Notes under the pieces: model-generated
The model's input: only the letters and a program-made list of their open reading frames with translations
What the model was told of the DNA's origin: nothing
The model's database searches: none
DNA from: Bdellovibrionales bacterium
GTDB lineage: Bacteria > Bdellovibrionota > UBA1018
Assembly (NCBI GenBank): GCA_018266355.1
Contig: JAFEAP010000015.1
Span: 58,983-122,982 of the forward strand
DNA: 64,000 nucleotides
Direction of reading: 5' to 3'
Position numbers and translations under genes: made by a program
Part shown: positions 25,431-32,487 of the stretch, piece after piece
Layout of the letters: the number at the start of each line of letters is the position of its first letter
How positions within the stretch are numbered: position 1 is the first letter of the stretch

Positions 25431-27326
25431 TTATGCCGGATTCGCGTGAATCCGAATGGACGCGAGCGTGACGTCGTCGTCGAGCGCCTTCGTGTCCCCG
25501 TTATACTGCGTGTAAGAAGCCTTGAGCGCGTCGATGATGCCGCGCGGACCGCCCGGGAGCGCCTCTTCGACGACTTGCTTCGCTCTTTTCTTCCCGTACT
25601 GCTCGCGCGCCTCGCCGGGACTCGTATTCTCCATGAGCCCGTCGGTGTAGAGGAAGAGGATATCGCCGACGTCCATCGGAGCCGACATCTCCTCGTACAT
25701 CCCGGACTCTTCCCGCTCGCCCACGCGCGTGCCCTTCGGTACGAGCGACTTCAGCTGGAACCGTTCGCCGTTCCGGCGGAAGAGCCAGGGCGGGTTATGC
25801 CCGGCGTTCGCGTAAGTGATCGTCTTCGTGTCGAGGTCGATCACTCCGATGAAGAACGTCATCATGATCTTCGTCATCGCGGCGTCGAAGACGACGCGGT
25901 TCGTGTACGACATCATCTCGCCCGGATTCAGCTGGAAGGACTCCTTCTCGCGCGCCATCTTCGCGAGCACCGAGAAACAGCTCCGCGCGGAAGCGGTGAT
26001 CAGCGCGGAGGGGACGCCGTGGCCGGTGGCGTCCGCGATCATCACGCAAAGCTTGTTCTTGATCCGGAAAAACCCCCACCAGTCGCCGCCGCACTCGGAG
26101 GCGGACTGGTAACTGCCGATGATCTCGAAGTGGTCGTCGCGGTATTCCGGAGGCGGGATCAGGCTTTCCTGAACGGCCGCGGCGACCTTCAGCTCTTCCT
26201 CCATGTGGGCCTTGTGGACCTCACCGACGACGAGTTCCTGGATCTTCCTCGACATGATCGAGAACGAGTTCGCGAGCTGGCCGACTTCGTCCTTCGTCTT
26301 CACCTTCGGGTCGATGTTGAATTCCCCGCGCGCGACGGCGGCGGTCGCGAGGGTCAGGTTCTTCAGCGGCTTCGTGATCGAACTCGAGAAGATCAAGGCG
26401 AAAAGAATCGCGCCGATCACCGAGATGATCCCCATGAGGCCGAGCCGTTCGCCGAGGGTGAACGCGGCGGCCATCGCCTTCCGCTTCTCGAGCTGGGTGA
26501 AGATGATCGGACCGATCGGGAGCTTCCGGAACGCACCGAGGTAGATCTTCCCGTCGATGTCGAATTCTTTCGTTCCCGATCCGAGTTTCGAGGCGGCGGC
26601 GCTTTGAAAAACCGGGTGACCGCTCGCGTCCGGGGCCTCGTAGAGTTTCGCCGGGTTCGTCGAAGCGAGCACGCGCCCGTCCCACGTCGTGATCGTCGTT
26701 TCGCCGAATCGGGAGTTCGTGATCAGCGTCCGCGCGTCGAGCACCGCGAGACCGATCGGCATTCCTTTCTCGTAGTCCTTCAAACCGAGGTCTCCGAACG
26801 CGACGATCAAAAGCGGAGTCGCGCCGGGTTTCACGTAACTTTGGAAGGCGAACGAGTTCTGGAGGATGCGATCGCGGATCTTTTTGAAGAACGCGGCGTC
26901 GAACGAGAGGGCGTCCGGGTTGAACCCCGCCTTCGCGAGGGCCTCGGCGTTCGTATTCGCCGTCAATAAAGTGGCGGTCCCGTCCGGTTTCACGAAATAG
27001 GAGGTGAAAAAACCGGATTCGGTTTGAGAGTTGACCAGATTTTTCAGGTTTTCCATCTGGATCGACGTGATCGGGAGGCGCGGATCGAACGTCGTGAGAT
27101 AGAGACGGAGGTTGTCGATCGCGGGTCGCGTCTTCTCGCTGAAATCTTGACCCGCTATGTAAGCTTCCATCGACTGAAGCTGGAAGGTGTAGGCCTGTTT
27201 ATCGTCGACCACGAGTTTTACGGCTGAATAACTGAGAAAACCGACGATAATGAGGAACAGCAGAGTCAACCACAGGACGAGCTTCGTCCCGAGCGAGAGT
27301 TTGACTCGAAAGTTTTGTTGCTCCAT
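25431..27326 (-). CDS. membrane sensor with HAMP and SpoIIE-type PP2C phosphatase
   Basis: 631 aa from ATG 27326, with GGGGAGA upstream. TM1 lies at ~16-38. An extracytoplasmic sensor follows to ~300, then TM2 (GIISVIGAILFALIFSSSI) and HAMP (ITKPLKNLTLATAAVARGEF). The C-terminal PP2C/SpoIIE domain has VAAAVQESLIPPP, CGGDWWG, ADATGHGVPSALI, YANAGHNPPWLFR and LYTDGLMENTSP. Such proteins dephosphorylate STAS anti-anti-sigma proteins. Divergent from the STAS and GHKL genes, which supports one partner-switching circuit. Confidence 0.92.
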   Translation of the reverse strand: MEQQNFRVKLSLGTKLVLWLTLLFLIIVGFLSYSAVKLVVDDKQAYTFQLQSMEAYIAGQDFSEKTRPAIDNLRLYLTTFDPRLPITSIQMENLKNLVNSQTESGFFTSYFVKPDGTATLLTANTNAEALAKAGFNPDALSFDAAFFKKIRDRILQNSFAFQSYVKPGATPLLIVAFGDLGLKDYEKGMPIGLAVLDARTLITNSRFGETTITTWDGRVLASTNPAKLYEAPDASGHPVFQSAAASKLGSGTKEFDIDGKIYLGAFRKLPIGPIIFTQLEKRKAMAAAFTLGERLGLMGIISVIGAILFALIFSSSITKPLKNLTLATAAVARGEFNIDPKVKTKDEVGQLANSFSIMSRKIQELVVGEVHKAHMEEELKVAAAVQESLIPPPEYRDDHFEIIGSYQSASECGGDWWGFFRIKNKLCVMIADATGHGVPSALITASARSCFSVLAKMAREKESFQLNPGEMMSYTNRVVFDAAMTKIMMTFFIGVIDLDTKTITYANAGHNPPWLFRRNGERFQLKSLVPKGTRVGEREESGMYEEMSAPMDVGDILFLYTDGLMENTSPGEAREQYGKKRAKQVVEEALPGGPRGIIDALKASYTQYNGDTKALDDDVTLASIRIHANPA

Positions 27327-27392
27327 ACTGAAAGTCTCCCCGTAATTAAGAAAGATTTCAATAGATTGCGGCTCCCGCAGAGGTGAATTCCC

Positions 27393-27857
27393 ATGATCAA
27401 AGTCGCGAAAGAAGTGAACGGAAACGTGATGACCCTTCGGCTCTCCGGTTCCATCGAAGAATCGGTCGCGCTCGACGAGATGGTCGGGCCCACGCCTCCG
27501 GAAGTTCGCGTCGACTGCAAGGAAATCACGCGGATCAACTCCGTCGGCGTGAAAGGCTGGATCAAGTATTTCTCGGGCCTTCAGGCGAAAAACACGAAGC
27601 TCACGTTCTTCCAATGCTCGACCGCGATCGTCGAACAGGTGAACCTGATCTCGAACTTCGTCTGCGGCGGCACGGTCGAATCGATCTACGTTCCGTTCGC
27701 CTGCACGAACTGCAAGGCCGAGCTCATCGCGCTCTTCAAGACCGCGGACTTGAACCCGGACGCCATCCAACTGCCGGAACTGAAGTGCACGAAGTGCTCC
27801 GGAAAAGCGGTGTTCGACGACATCGAAGAAGAATACTTCTCGTTCTTGAGCCGTTAA
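27393..27857 (+). CDS. STAS-domain protein with C-terminal zinc-ribbon-like tail
   Basis: 154 aa. Residues 1-100 resemble an anti-sigma-antagonist (STAS) fold: VMTLRLSGSIEESVALD, CKEITRINSVGVKGW (usual xDSxG, with the Ser kept in N-S-V-G), then KLTFFQCSTAIVEQVNLI. Residues ~107-140 carry two CxxC pairs (CTNC, CTKC) that could bind zinc, an uncommon addition. GAGGTG lies upstream of the ATG. Next gene is the GHKL protein, 20 nt on. Confidence 0.8.
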   Translation: MIKVAKEVNGNVMTLRLSGSIEESVALDEMVGPTPPEVRVDCKEITRINSVGVKGWIKYFSGLQAKNTKLTFFQCSTAIVEQVNLISNFVCGGTVESIYVPFACTNCKAELIALFKTADLNPDAIQLPELKCTKCSGKAVFDDIEEEYFSFLSR

Positions 27858-27877
27858 ACAGGCTACACTTCTAACCA

Positions 27878-28861
27878 GTGGCCCAGACCCTCCTCCTCGT
27901 ATCGAATCGCCCGGACGATATAGTTTTTGCTCGAAAAATAGCAGAAACGGTCGATTTCGAATTGGTGCAGTCCGTGGATCTCGTCGAGATCACGAACTAC
28001 ATCAAGGAAAAGGACGTCGCCGCGGTCTTCGTCGACTTCGTGAACGCGGAAGGCTTCCGCACCTTCGAAGCCGCCGTCCATGATCAGGTCGGCCTCTTCA
28101 GCGACCGCGTGAACTCGAATCGCTTCCACTATATTTCCGACCTCGACATCGAAGAGCGGAAGTTCCTCTTCGATAGCCCGCTCTTCGGGAATTTCATCCT
28201 CCGGAAGTATTCGGGCGCCGAGAAAGCCGCCCGCGCCGGCGCTCGCTACGCGTACGTCGTGAAGGCGACGACGATGGAGCGCGCGTTCGGGATCCGGAAT
28301 TTCTTCCACCCGAAGTCCCAGGTGCAGACGATCCAGATGAAGCGTTCGACCCAGAAGCAACAGGTCGTCGAAGCGCTCCGTGCCTACCTCATCAAGGCGA
28401 AGTACCCGACCCGGATGGCGAACTCGATCGCGAATGCCGTCGACGAGCTCATCATGAACTCGATCTTCGCCGCGCCGACCGACACCACCGGTCGCCGCGT
28501 CTACGACCAGACTCCGCGCGACGCCGACATCCAGCTCGAAGGCAAAGCGCAGATCGACGTCTCGATCGCGTTCGACGGGATCCAGGTCGGAATCTGCGCG
28601 ACCGACCAATACGGATCGATCGACAAGGAAAAGGTCCTGAATCACCTTTCGACCGTCTACAAGGACGAACAGTACAAGATGAAGATGTCGGTCGCCGGCG
28701 CCGGCATCGGTCTCGCCACCACGTTCCGCGGCGGCGGGTCGCTTCTCTTCATCTCCGAGAAGAATTCCCGCACCGAGGTTTGCGTGATTTTCGAACGCCT
28801 CGACAACATCCGGGAATTCAAAGACCAGTTCCGTTACGTCTTGAACCAGTTCTATTACTGA
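27878..28861 (+). CDS. GHKL ATPase (anti-sigma/kinase-like) with receiver-like N-domain
   Basis: 327 aa from a GTG. The N-terminal ~110 residues look like a degenerate receiver (TLLLVSNRPDD, VAAVFVDF). The C-terminal half is a GHKL ATP-binding domain: N-box ANAVDELIMNS, a DxxG-like TDQYGSID, and a G-box AGAGIGLATTF. This fits the serine-kinase partner of a STAS protein; no His-phosphorylation domain is seen. Placed directly after the STAS gene and opposite the SpoIIE phosphatase. Confidence 0.8.
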   Translation: MAQTLLLVSNRPDDIVFARKIAETVDFELVQSVDLVEITNYIKEKDVAAVFVDFVNAEGFRTFEAAVHDQVGLFSDRVNSNRFHYISDLDIEERKFLFDSPLFGNFILRKYSGAEKAARAGARYAYVVKATTMERAFGIRNFFHPKSQVQTIQMKRSTQKQQVVEALRAYLIKAKYPTRMANSIANAVDELIMNSIFAAPTDTTGRRVYDQTPRDADIQLEGKAQIDVSIAFDGIQVGICATDQYGSIDKEKVLNHLSTVYKDEQYKMKMSVAGAGIGLATTFRGGGSLLFISEKNSRTEVCVIFERLDNIREFKDQFRYVLNQFYY

Positions 28862-28876
28862 GCGAAAACGGACGGC

Positions 28877-29491
28877 ATGAAGATTTTCCTCGCGTCGACG
28901 TCGCCCCGACGTCGCCAACTCATGAGCGAAGCGGGCTTCGCGTTCGAACTCGTGAATCCCGAAACCGACGAGATCGAACGGAAAGGGGAGCCCCCCCGCG
29001 CGATGGTGAAGCGGTTCACCCTCGATAAGGCGGAGAACGCCTCGAAGCTCCTTCCCGCGGCCTCGACCGGGATCGTGATCGCGGCCGACACGACGGTCGT
29101 CTCTCCCGACGGGAAACGCGTACTGAACAAGCCCGTCTCCGAGGCCGACGCTCGCCGCATGCTCGGCGTGATCTCCGGTCGGACGCACGTCGTGCTCACC
29201 GGCTACGCCGTCTTCGCGATCAAAAGCGGAAAAATCGCGAAACGCCATTACGCCGTCGTACGCACTTCGGTGAAGATGCGGAAACTCTCGAGCGCGGCGA
29301 TCGCCGCCTACGTCGCGAGCGGAGAGCCGATGGACAAGGCCGGAGCTTACGGCGCGCAAGGCATCGGGATGGGGCTCATCGAATCGATCAAAGGTTCTTA
29401 TTCGAACGTCGTAGGCCTGCCGATGGCGGAACTCCTCCGCGACCTCGAGAAAAAGTTCAAACTCAAACCCGACTGGCGGAACCGCGCATGA
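28877..29491 (+). CDS. maf: Maf-family nucleotide pyrophosphatase
   Basis: 204 aa. House-cleaning pyrophosphatase for non-canonical or modified nucleoside triphosphates. Signature ASTSPRRRQLMSEAG at the start, AADTTVV, GKPVSEADARRML-like NKPVSEADARRMLG, SGEPMDKAGAYGAQG and SYSNVVGLP. The C-terminus overlaps yggS by ATGA. Confidence 0.92.
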   Translation: MKIFLASTSPRRRQLMSEAGFAFELVNPETDEIERKGEPPRAMVKRFTLDKAENASKLLPAASTGIVIAADTTVVSPDGKRVLNKPVSEADARRMLGVISGRTHVVLTGYAVFAIKSGKIAKRHYAVVRTSVKMRKLSSAAIAAYVASGEPMDKAGAYGAQGIGMGLIESIKGSYSNVVGLPMAELLRDLEKKFKLKPDWRNRA

Positions 29492-30192
29492 CGGTGAACG
29501 CGAGCGTGATCGTCGAACGCTACCGGAAGATCGTCGAACGAATCGCGGAGGCCGCACGCGCGGCGAAACGCGATCCGGCGGGCGTCCGACTCGTCGCCGT
29601 CTCGAAGACGCACCCGTACGCGGCGGTGCGCGCGCTCTACGACGTCGGTCATCGCGACTTCGGCGAAAATTACGTCCAGGAACTCGTCGAAAAGGCGGAG
29701 GCCGCGCGCGCGGACGGACTCACGGACATCCGCTGGCATTTCATCGGGCACCTCCAGACGAACAAGGTGAAGGTCCTCGTCCCGCACGCTGCGATGATCC
29801 ACGGGGTCGACTCCGCGAAGCTCGCCGAGGAGATCGCGAAACGCGCGGAAGCCGCGAATCTCGGGAAAATTCCGATTTTGCTCGAAGTGAACGTCGACGG
29901 CCAAGAAAGCAAATCCGGCGTTCAGATCTCCGAATTGCGAAACTTAGCCGCGAGCGTCTCCCGAATCGGCGGCGTCGACCTTCAGGGTTTGATGTGCATT
30001 CCCGATCCGAATCGTCCGGCGGGCGCGCGCGAAGCCTTTCGCCGGGTTGCCGTGTTGGGCGCGGATCTCGGGATGCGCGAGTTCTCGATGGGAATGACCG
30101 CCGACTTCTTCGATGCGATCGCGGAAGGCGCGACTCTCGTGCGCGTGGGCACCGCGATCTTCGGGGAGCGATCTCCGCGCGAAAAATTTTAG
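29488..30192 (+). CDS. yggS: YggS-family pyridoxal-phosphate homeostasis protein
   Basis: 234 aa, fold-type III PLP-binding protein of the YBL036c/YggS family that keeps free PLP and amino-acid pools balanced. LVAVSKTHPYAAV carries the PLP Lys; DFGENYVQELVEKAE, WHFIGHLQTNKVK, SGVQISEL, GLMCIP, SMGMTADFFDAI and VRVGTAIFGER are all typical. Translation is coupled to maf. Confidence 0.93.
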   Translation: MTVNASVIVERYRKIVERIAEAARAAKRDPAGVRLVAVSKTHPYAAVRALYDVGHRDFGENYVQELVEKAEAARADGLTDIRWHFIGHLQTNKVKVLVPHAAMIHGVDSAKLAEEIAKRAEAANLGKIPILLEVNVDGQESKSGVQISELRNLAASVSRIGGVDLQGLMCIPDPNRPAGAREAFRRVAVLGADLGMREFSMGMTADFFDAIAEGATLVRVGTAIFGERSPREKF

Positions 30193-30204
30193 TCGGATTA
30201 TTTA

Positions 30205-30238
30205 ACGCGAATTCCGCAGCCAGAGCGGCTCTTCGCGG
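30205..30238 (+). terminator. hairpin after yggS, weak terminator
   Basis: CGCGAA (30206-30211) pairs with TTCGCG (30232-30237), with inner AGCC/GGCT. It is 13 nt past the yggS stop. No U run follows, so Rho-independent action is doubtful. Confidence 0.35.
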
Positions 30239-30417
30239 ATCGCGATGATGCGACGAGTGGTGACGCGAATGAGTGTCGTTTCGACCCTTTTTACGTCACC
30301 GCGGTTGAAAATTTTTCCCGCGAGGATTGCGGCATTATTCCGCGTTAATGTAACCCGCACCGCGTGAAGCGCGTGTTTTCCCTCGAACTGCGGTCCTAGA
30401 GCGCCTCTCTGGGGACT

Positions 30418-30433
30418 TGGCACAAGTTCTGCG
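30418..30433 (+). promoter_or_regulatory. sigma-54 (RpoN) promoter of the S23-like gene and hairpin RNA
   Basis: TGGCAC at 30418-30423 and TGC at 30430-30432 place GG and GC exactly 10 nt apart, the RpoN -24/-12 arrangement. Only one core base (C for T) and the last W differ from TGGCACRNNNNTTGCW. The expected start is near 30444, about 125 nt before the ATG at 30568. Upstream 30239-30417 holds no gene and would be the place for an enhancer-binding-protein site. No activator is encoded nearby. Confidence 0.75.
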
Positions 30434-30567
30434 TAAGTAGAGTGTGTCAGAGTGGTTCGCCAGAACCGTGGGTCCGCATGAAGCAAGCCCTTCGCAAGAG
30501 CTCTGAAGCCAACTCTCTTAGGCTCCCCGTCTGAGAAACGCGACTTGAATGCTCAAGGAGGACCCGG
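30434..30567 (+). other. structured 5' leader of the S23-like gene
   Basis: About 125 nt lie between the predicted start and the ATG. It contains GGTTC-gcca-GAACC (30454-30467) and an 18-codon ATG frame (30478-30534) without a good ribosome site. A strong AAGGAGG stands just before the 30568 ATG. A leader this long suggests post-transcriptional control, but none is demonstrated. Confidence 0.45.
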
Positions 30568-30909
30568 ATGTTCAAGAATTACCTCACCTACCAGTTCGCT
30601 CTTTCCTTCCACCAACTTTGTTTGATTGCCGACATTGCGGAAGCGCCTAAGAAGAACCGCCTTCTCCGGTCGGCTGAGCAGATGATTCAATCCTTCACGC
30701 GGAGTCTCCACGCCAAACGGCCGGAAGACGAGGGACGGCACTTCTTCAGCGCGCTCACGAACCTTCGCGAGTGCCACGACGAACTCGTGGATACCGGCCT
30801 TCTCTTCGGCGAAGTCGAATCGAAGTACCGTATCATCCACGAACGACTTGAAAAGCTTTGCGAGAAAGCGGCCGCCGCCGAAGGCGGTCAGTACCGGATG
30901 CTCGGCTAG
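30568..30909 (+). CDS. S23/Avd-like four-helix-bundle protein
   Basis: 113 aa, all helical. The pattern Y-L-T-Y-Q-F-A..F...C near the start, a central R-x-A-E-Q-M-I-Q-S helix and FFSALTNLRECHDELV match the 23S rRNA intervening-sequence (S23) and diversity-generating-retroelement Avd family, whose members are small basic pentamer-forming bundles that bind RNA. Identification is by pattern and moderately sure. No reverse transcriptase is nearby and it is not inside an rRNA. A very strong AAGGAGG ribosome site and a sigma-54 promoter suggest high, regulated expression. It lies directly upstream of the hairpin array. Confidence 0.7.
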   Translation: MFKNYLTYQFALSFHQLCLIADIAEAPKKNRLLRSAEQMIQSFTRSLHAKRPEDEGRHFFSALTNLRECHDELVDTGLLFGEVESKYRIIHERLEKLCEKAAAAEGGQYRMLG

Positions 30910-30942
30910 AATCTAATCATAACCTGCTGGCAAGGAGGCCAG

Positions 30943-31002
30943 ATGCCGTACCCCGCGCGAGGCGGAAGTGAAGCTCCCCGAATCCAACACCTTTGCTTGT
31001 AG
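30943..31002 (+). CDS. possible 19-aa small ORF upstream of the hairpin array
   Basis: Nineteen codons with a TAG at 31000-31002 that merges into the first hairpin repeat. AAGGAGG (30932-30938) is an ideal ribosome site 4 nt before the ATG, but it sits in the loop and 3' arm of a CTGGC/GCCAG hairpin, so the signal could instead be structural. No homology can be claimed for so short a peptide. Confidence 0.3.
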   Translation: MPYPARGGSEAPRIQHLCL

Positions 31003-31125
31003 TACCCCACGTCTTTACGAGTGGGTTTAAGCAGTACCCCACGTCAGTTCGAGTGGGTTCGTAGTACCCCGGGTCTGTACGACCGGGTTTCAGTGCAGTA
31101 CCCCAGGTCCGTACGACTGGGTTTA
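31001..31125 (+). repeat. four tandem 30-34-nt RNA hairpin repeats
   Basis: Units begin with AGTACC at 31001, 31033, 31063 and 31097. Each has a 5-bp stem and a loop of exactly 10 nt. Stems are CCCAC/GTGGG, CCCAC/GTGGG, CCCGG/CCGGG and CCCAG/CTGGG (31006-31025, 31038-31057, 31068-31087, 31102-31121). Loops are GTCTTTACGA, GTCAGTTCGA, GTCTGTACGA and GTCCGTACGA, consensus GUCNNUWCGA. Paired stem bases change together while the loop is conserved, the mark of selected RNA structure. Confidence 0.85.
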
Positions 31126-31126
31126 A

Positions 31127-31197
31127 CGCCCCCGCGACCACCCGAACGTCGAAGCAGTACCCGGCGGAAGGTGAGTACGGTCCCGGGGGCGCTTTTT
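31127..31197 (+). terminator. strong Rho-independent terminator of the hairpin RNA
   Basis: CGCCCCCG (31127-31134) plus GACC (31136-31139) pair with GGTC (31179-31182) plus CGGGGGCG (31184-31191), with one mismatch, enclosing about 39 nt. CTTTTT follows at 31192-31197. Only the + strand carries the T run, which fixes the direction of the RNA. Confidence 0.85.
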
Positions 31198-31258
31198 ACT
31201 CCCCGCATCATCCTCGCGAAACGCTCGACGAATATGCTACGAAGGACACATTGATTGG

Positions 31259-31335
31259 GGTCCTATAGCTCAGCTGGATAGAGCGTTGCCCTCCGGAGGC
31301 AAAGGTCAAAGGTTCGAATCCTTTTGGGACCACCA
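31259..31335 (+). tRNA. tRNA-Arg (anticodon CCG), CCA encoded
   Basis: Complete cloverleaf of 74 nt plus a genomic CCA. Acceptor stem GGTCCTA/TGGGACC (one G-U), D arm AGCTCAGCTGGATAGAGC, anticodon stem TTGCC/GGCAA with loop CTCCGGA (anticodon CCG at 31293-31295), and T loop TTCGAAT. Reads CGG, a codon often used in this GC-rich DNA. It overlaps no gene; the phytase-like frame starts 25 nt later. Confidence 0.95.
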
Positions 31336-31359
31336 TTCAATTCCCGGAGGCCTTCCATC

Positions 31360-32475
31360 GTGACCTTCTCCTCGCGTCTCCTCCTGACCGTTCTCGCGAT
31401 GACCGCCGCGGCCGCCCCGGCGCAGGCGATGAAACTCGCGTTCCTCGCCGACTTCAATCTTCCCTCCGGAACGAAGGTCCTCGGCACCGACTTCGGCGGC
31501 CTCTCCGGCCTCGTTTACGACCCGGCGACGAAGTCCACCCTCCTCATCTCGGACGACAAGAGTCAGCACCAACCTGCGCGCTACTACTCCGCGAAGATTT
31601 CGCTCTCCGGACACACCCTTCGTTTCAAGCCGATCGCCTTCACGACGCTCCTTCGACCGGACGGTTCGACCTTCCCGAAGGACTCGATCGATCCCGAGGC
31701 GATCGCCGTACTCGACGGTCGCAGCGTCTTCGTCTCGTCGGAAGGAAACGGAAAAGTCGAACCGCGAATTCCCGCGGGGATCTTCGAGATCGACGCGAAG
31801 GGGAAAGTCGTCCGCTCTTTGCCGGTACCGGAGAAGTTCCTCGCCGAACCCGCCGGAAAGCAAACCCGCGGTACGGTCGATAACTGCGCTTTCGAGAGCT
31901 TGACCGTCTCCCCGAGCCGCCGTTCACTCTTCACCGCGACCGAGTGCCCGCTCGTTCAGGACGATACGCCGGCCGACTTCGAGAAGGGCGCGCTCTCGCG
32001 GATCCTCCAGTACCGCGTCGACGGCGGCCGGCGCGTTCCGGTCGCCGAATTCGGCTACTACCTCGAGCCGAACGTAAAACCCGCGGGCGCGACCGCCGAC
32101 TACGGGAACGGGCTCTCCGAGCTCCTCGCCCTGAACGATCACGAGCTCCTCGCGCTCGAGCGCGGCGCCTCCGGCGTCGGCGAGAACGCGGTCGATCATA
32201 TCCGGATTTTCCGGGTCACCCTCGACGGCGCCACCGATCTGAAGGGCCTGCCGACCGTGAAGGGAAAACACATCCGCCTCGCGAAGAAGGAACTCGTCCT
32301 CGACTTGGATCAGATCCTCCGCGACCTCGATCCGAAATGGCGCTCGCTCGACAATCTCGAGGGCATGGCCTTCGGTCCGCGGCTCCCGAACGGGAATCGA
32401 ACGCTTCTCCTCGTCAGCGACGATAACTACAACCCGAAGCAACGGACCCAGCTCCTCGCTTTCGAAATCCGCTAG
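31360..32475 (+). CDS. secreted esterase-like/phytase-like beta-propeller protein
   Basis: 371 aa from the GTG at 31360, with GGAGG upstream. The longer frame begins within the tRNA and is unlikely. Sec signal peptide (LLLTVLAMTAAAAPAQA). The mature protein resembles the 'esterase-like activity of phytase' family (PF13449-like): GTDFGGLSGLVYD, STLLISDDKS, DPEAIAV, VSSEGNG, NLEGMAFGPRLPNGNRTLLLVSDDN. Acts in the periplasm or outside; substrate unknown. Confidence 0.85.
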   Translation: MTFSSRLLLTVLAMTAAAAPAQAMKLAFLADFNLPSGTKVLGTDFGGLSGLVYDPATKSTLLISDDKSQHQPARYYSAKISLSGHTLRFKPIAFTTLLRPDGSTFPKDSIDPEAIAVLDGRSVFVSSEGNGKVEPRIPAGIFEIDAKGKVVRSLPVPEKFLAEPAGKQTRGTVDNCAFESLTVSPSRRSLFTATECPLVQDDTPADFEKGALSRILQYRVDGGRRVPVAEFGYYLEPNVKPAGATADYGNGLSELLALNDHELLALERGASGVGENAVDHIRIFRVTLDGATDLKGLPTVKGKHIRLAKKELVLDLDQILRDLDPKWRSLDNLEGMAFGPRLPNGNRTLLLVSDDNYNPKQRTQLLAFEIR

Positions 32476-32487
32476 GCCGACCCGTCG

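Larger units (their letters stand above)
30911..31197 (+). ncRNA. novel structured RNA: tandem covarying hairpins plus terminator
   Basis: Non-coding stretch after the S23-like gene. It starts with a CTGGC/GCCAG hairpin (30927-30942), continues with four tandem hairpins (31001-31125) and ends in a strong terminator (31127-31197). A degenerate fifth AGTACCC unit (31156-31162) lies inside the terminator stem. Most likely the 3' part of the sigma-54 transcript, though a separate promoter cannot be excluded. It matches no RNA family I recognise. The four-helix-bundle protein may bind it (inference). Confidence 0.7.

Noticed and set aside
30202..30486. Minus-strand 94-aa ORF after yggS
   Set aside because: No ribosome site, no recognisable motif, and it covers the sigma-54 promoter region.
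30478..30534. 18-codon upstream ORF in the leader
   Set aside because: No ribosome-binding sequence before the ATG and no supporting conservation evidence, so it is kept only as a note in the leader entry.
30568..30909. FliS-like flagellar chaperone
   Set aside because: The sigma-54 promoter and small helical protein suggested FliS, but the Y..YQFA..F...C and LREC motifs fit S23/Avd far better and no flagellar genes are nearby.
31001..31125. CRISPR array
   Set aside because: Units are 30-34 nt, contiguous and differ in the stems. There are no unique spacers between identical repeats and no cas genes.
30917..31141. Minus-strand 74-aa ORF with repeated peptide
   Set aside because: It is the reverse of the hairpin array. 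The periodicity comes from RNA repeats, and the T-run terminator fixes the + strand as transcribed.
30418..31197. Diversity-generating retroelement
   Set aside because: Avd-like protein present, but there is no reverse transcriptase, template/variable repeat pair or variable target gene in the window.
31001..31197. Cyclic-di-GMP riboswitch (GEMM)
   Set aside because: Considered because an abundant c-di-GMP-binding RNA is known in Bdellovibrio, but none of the GEMM core sequence is present.
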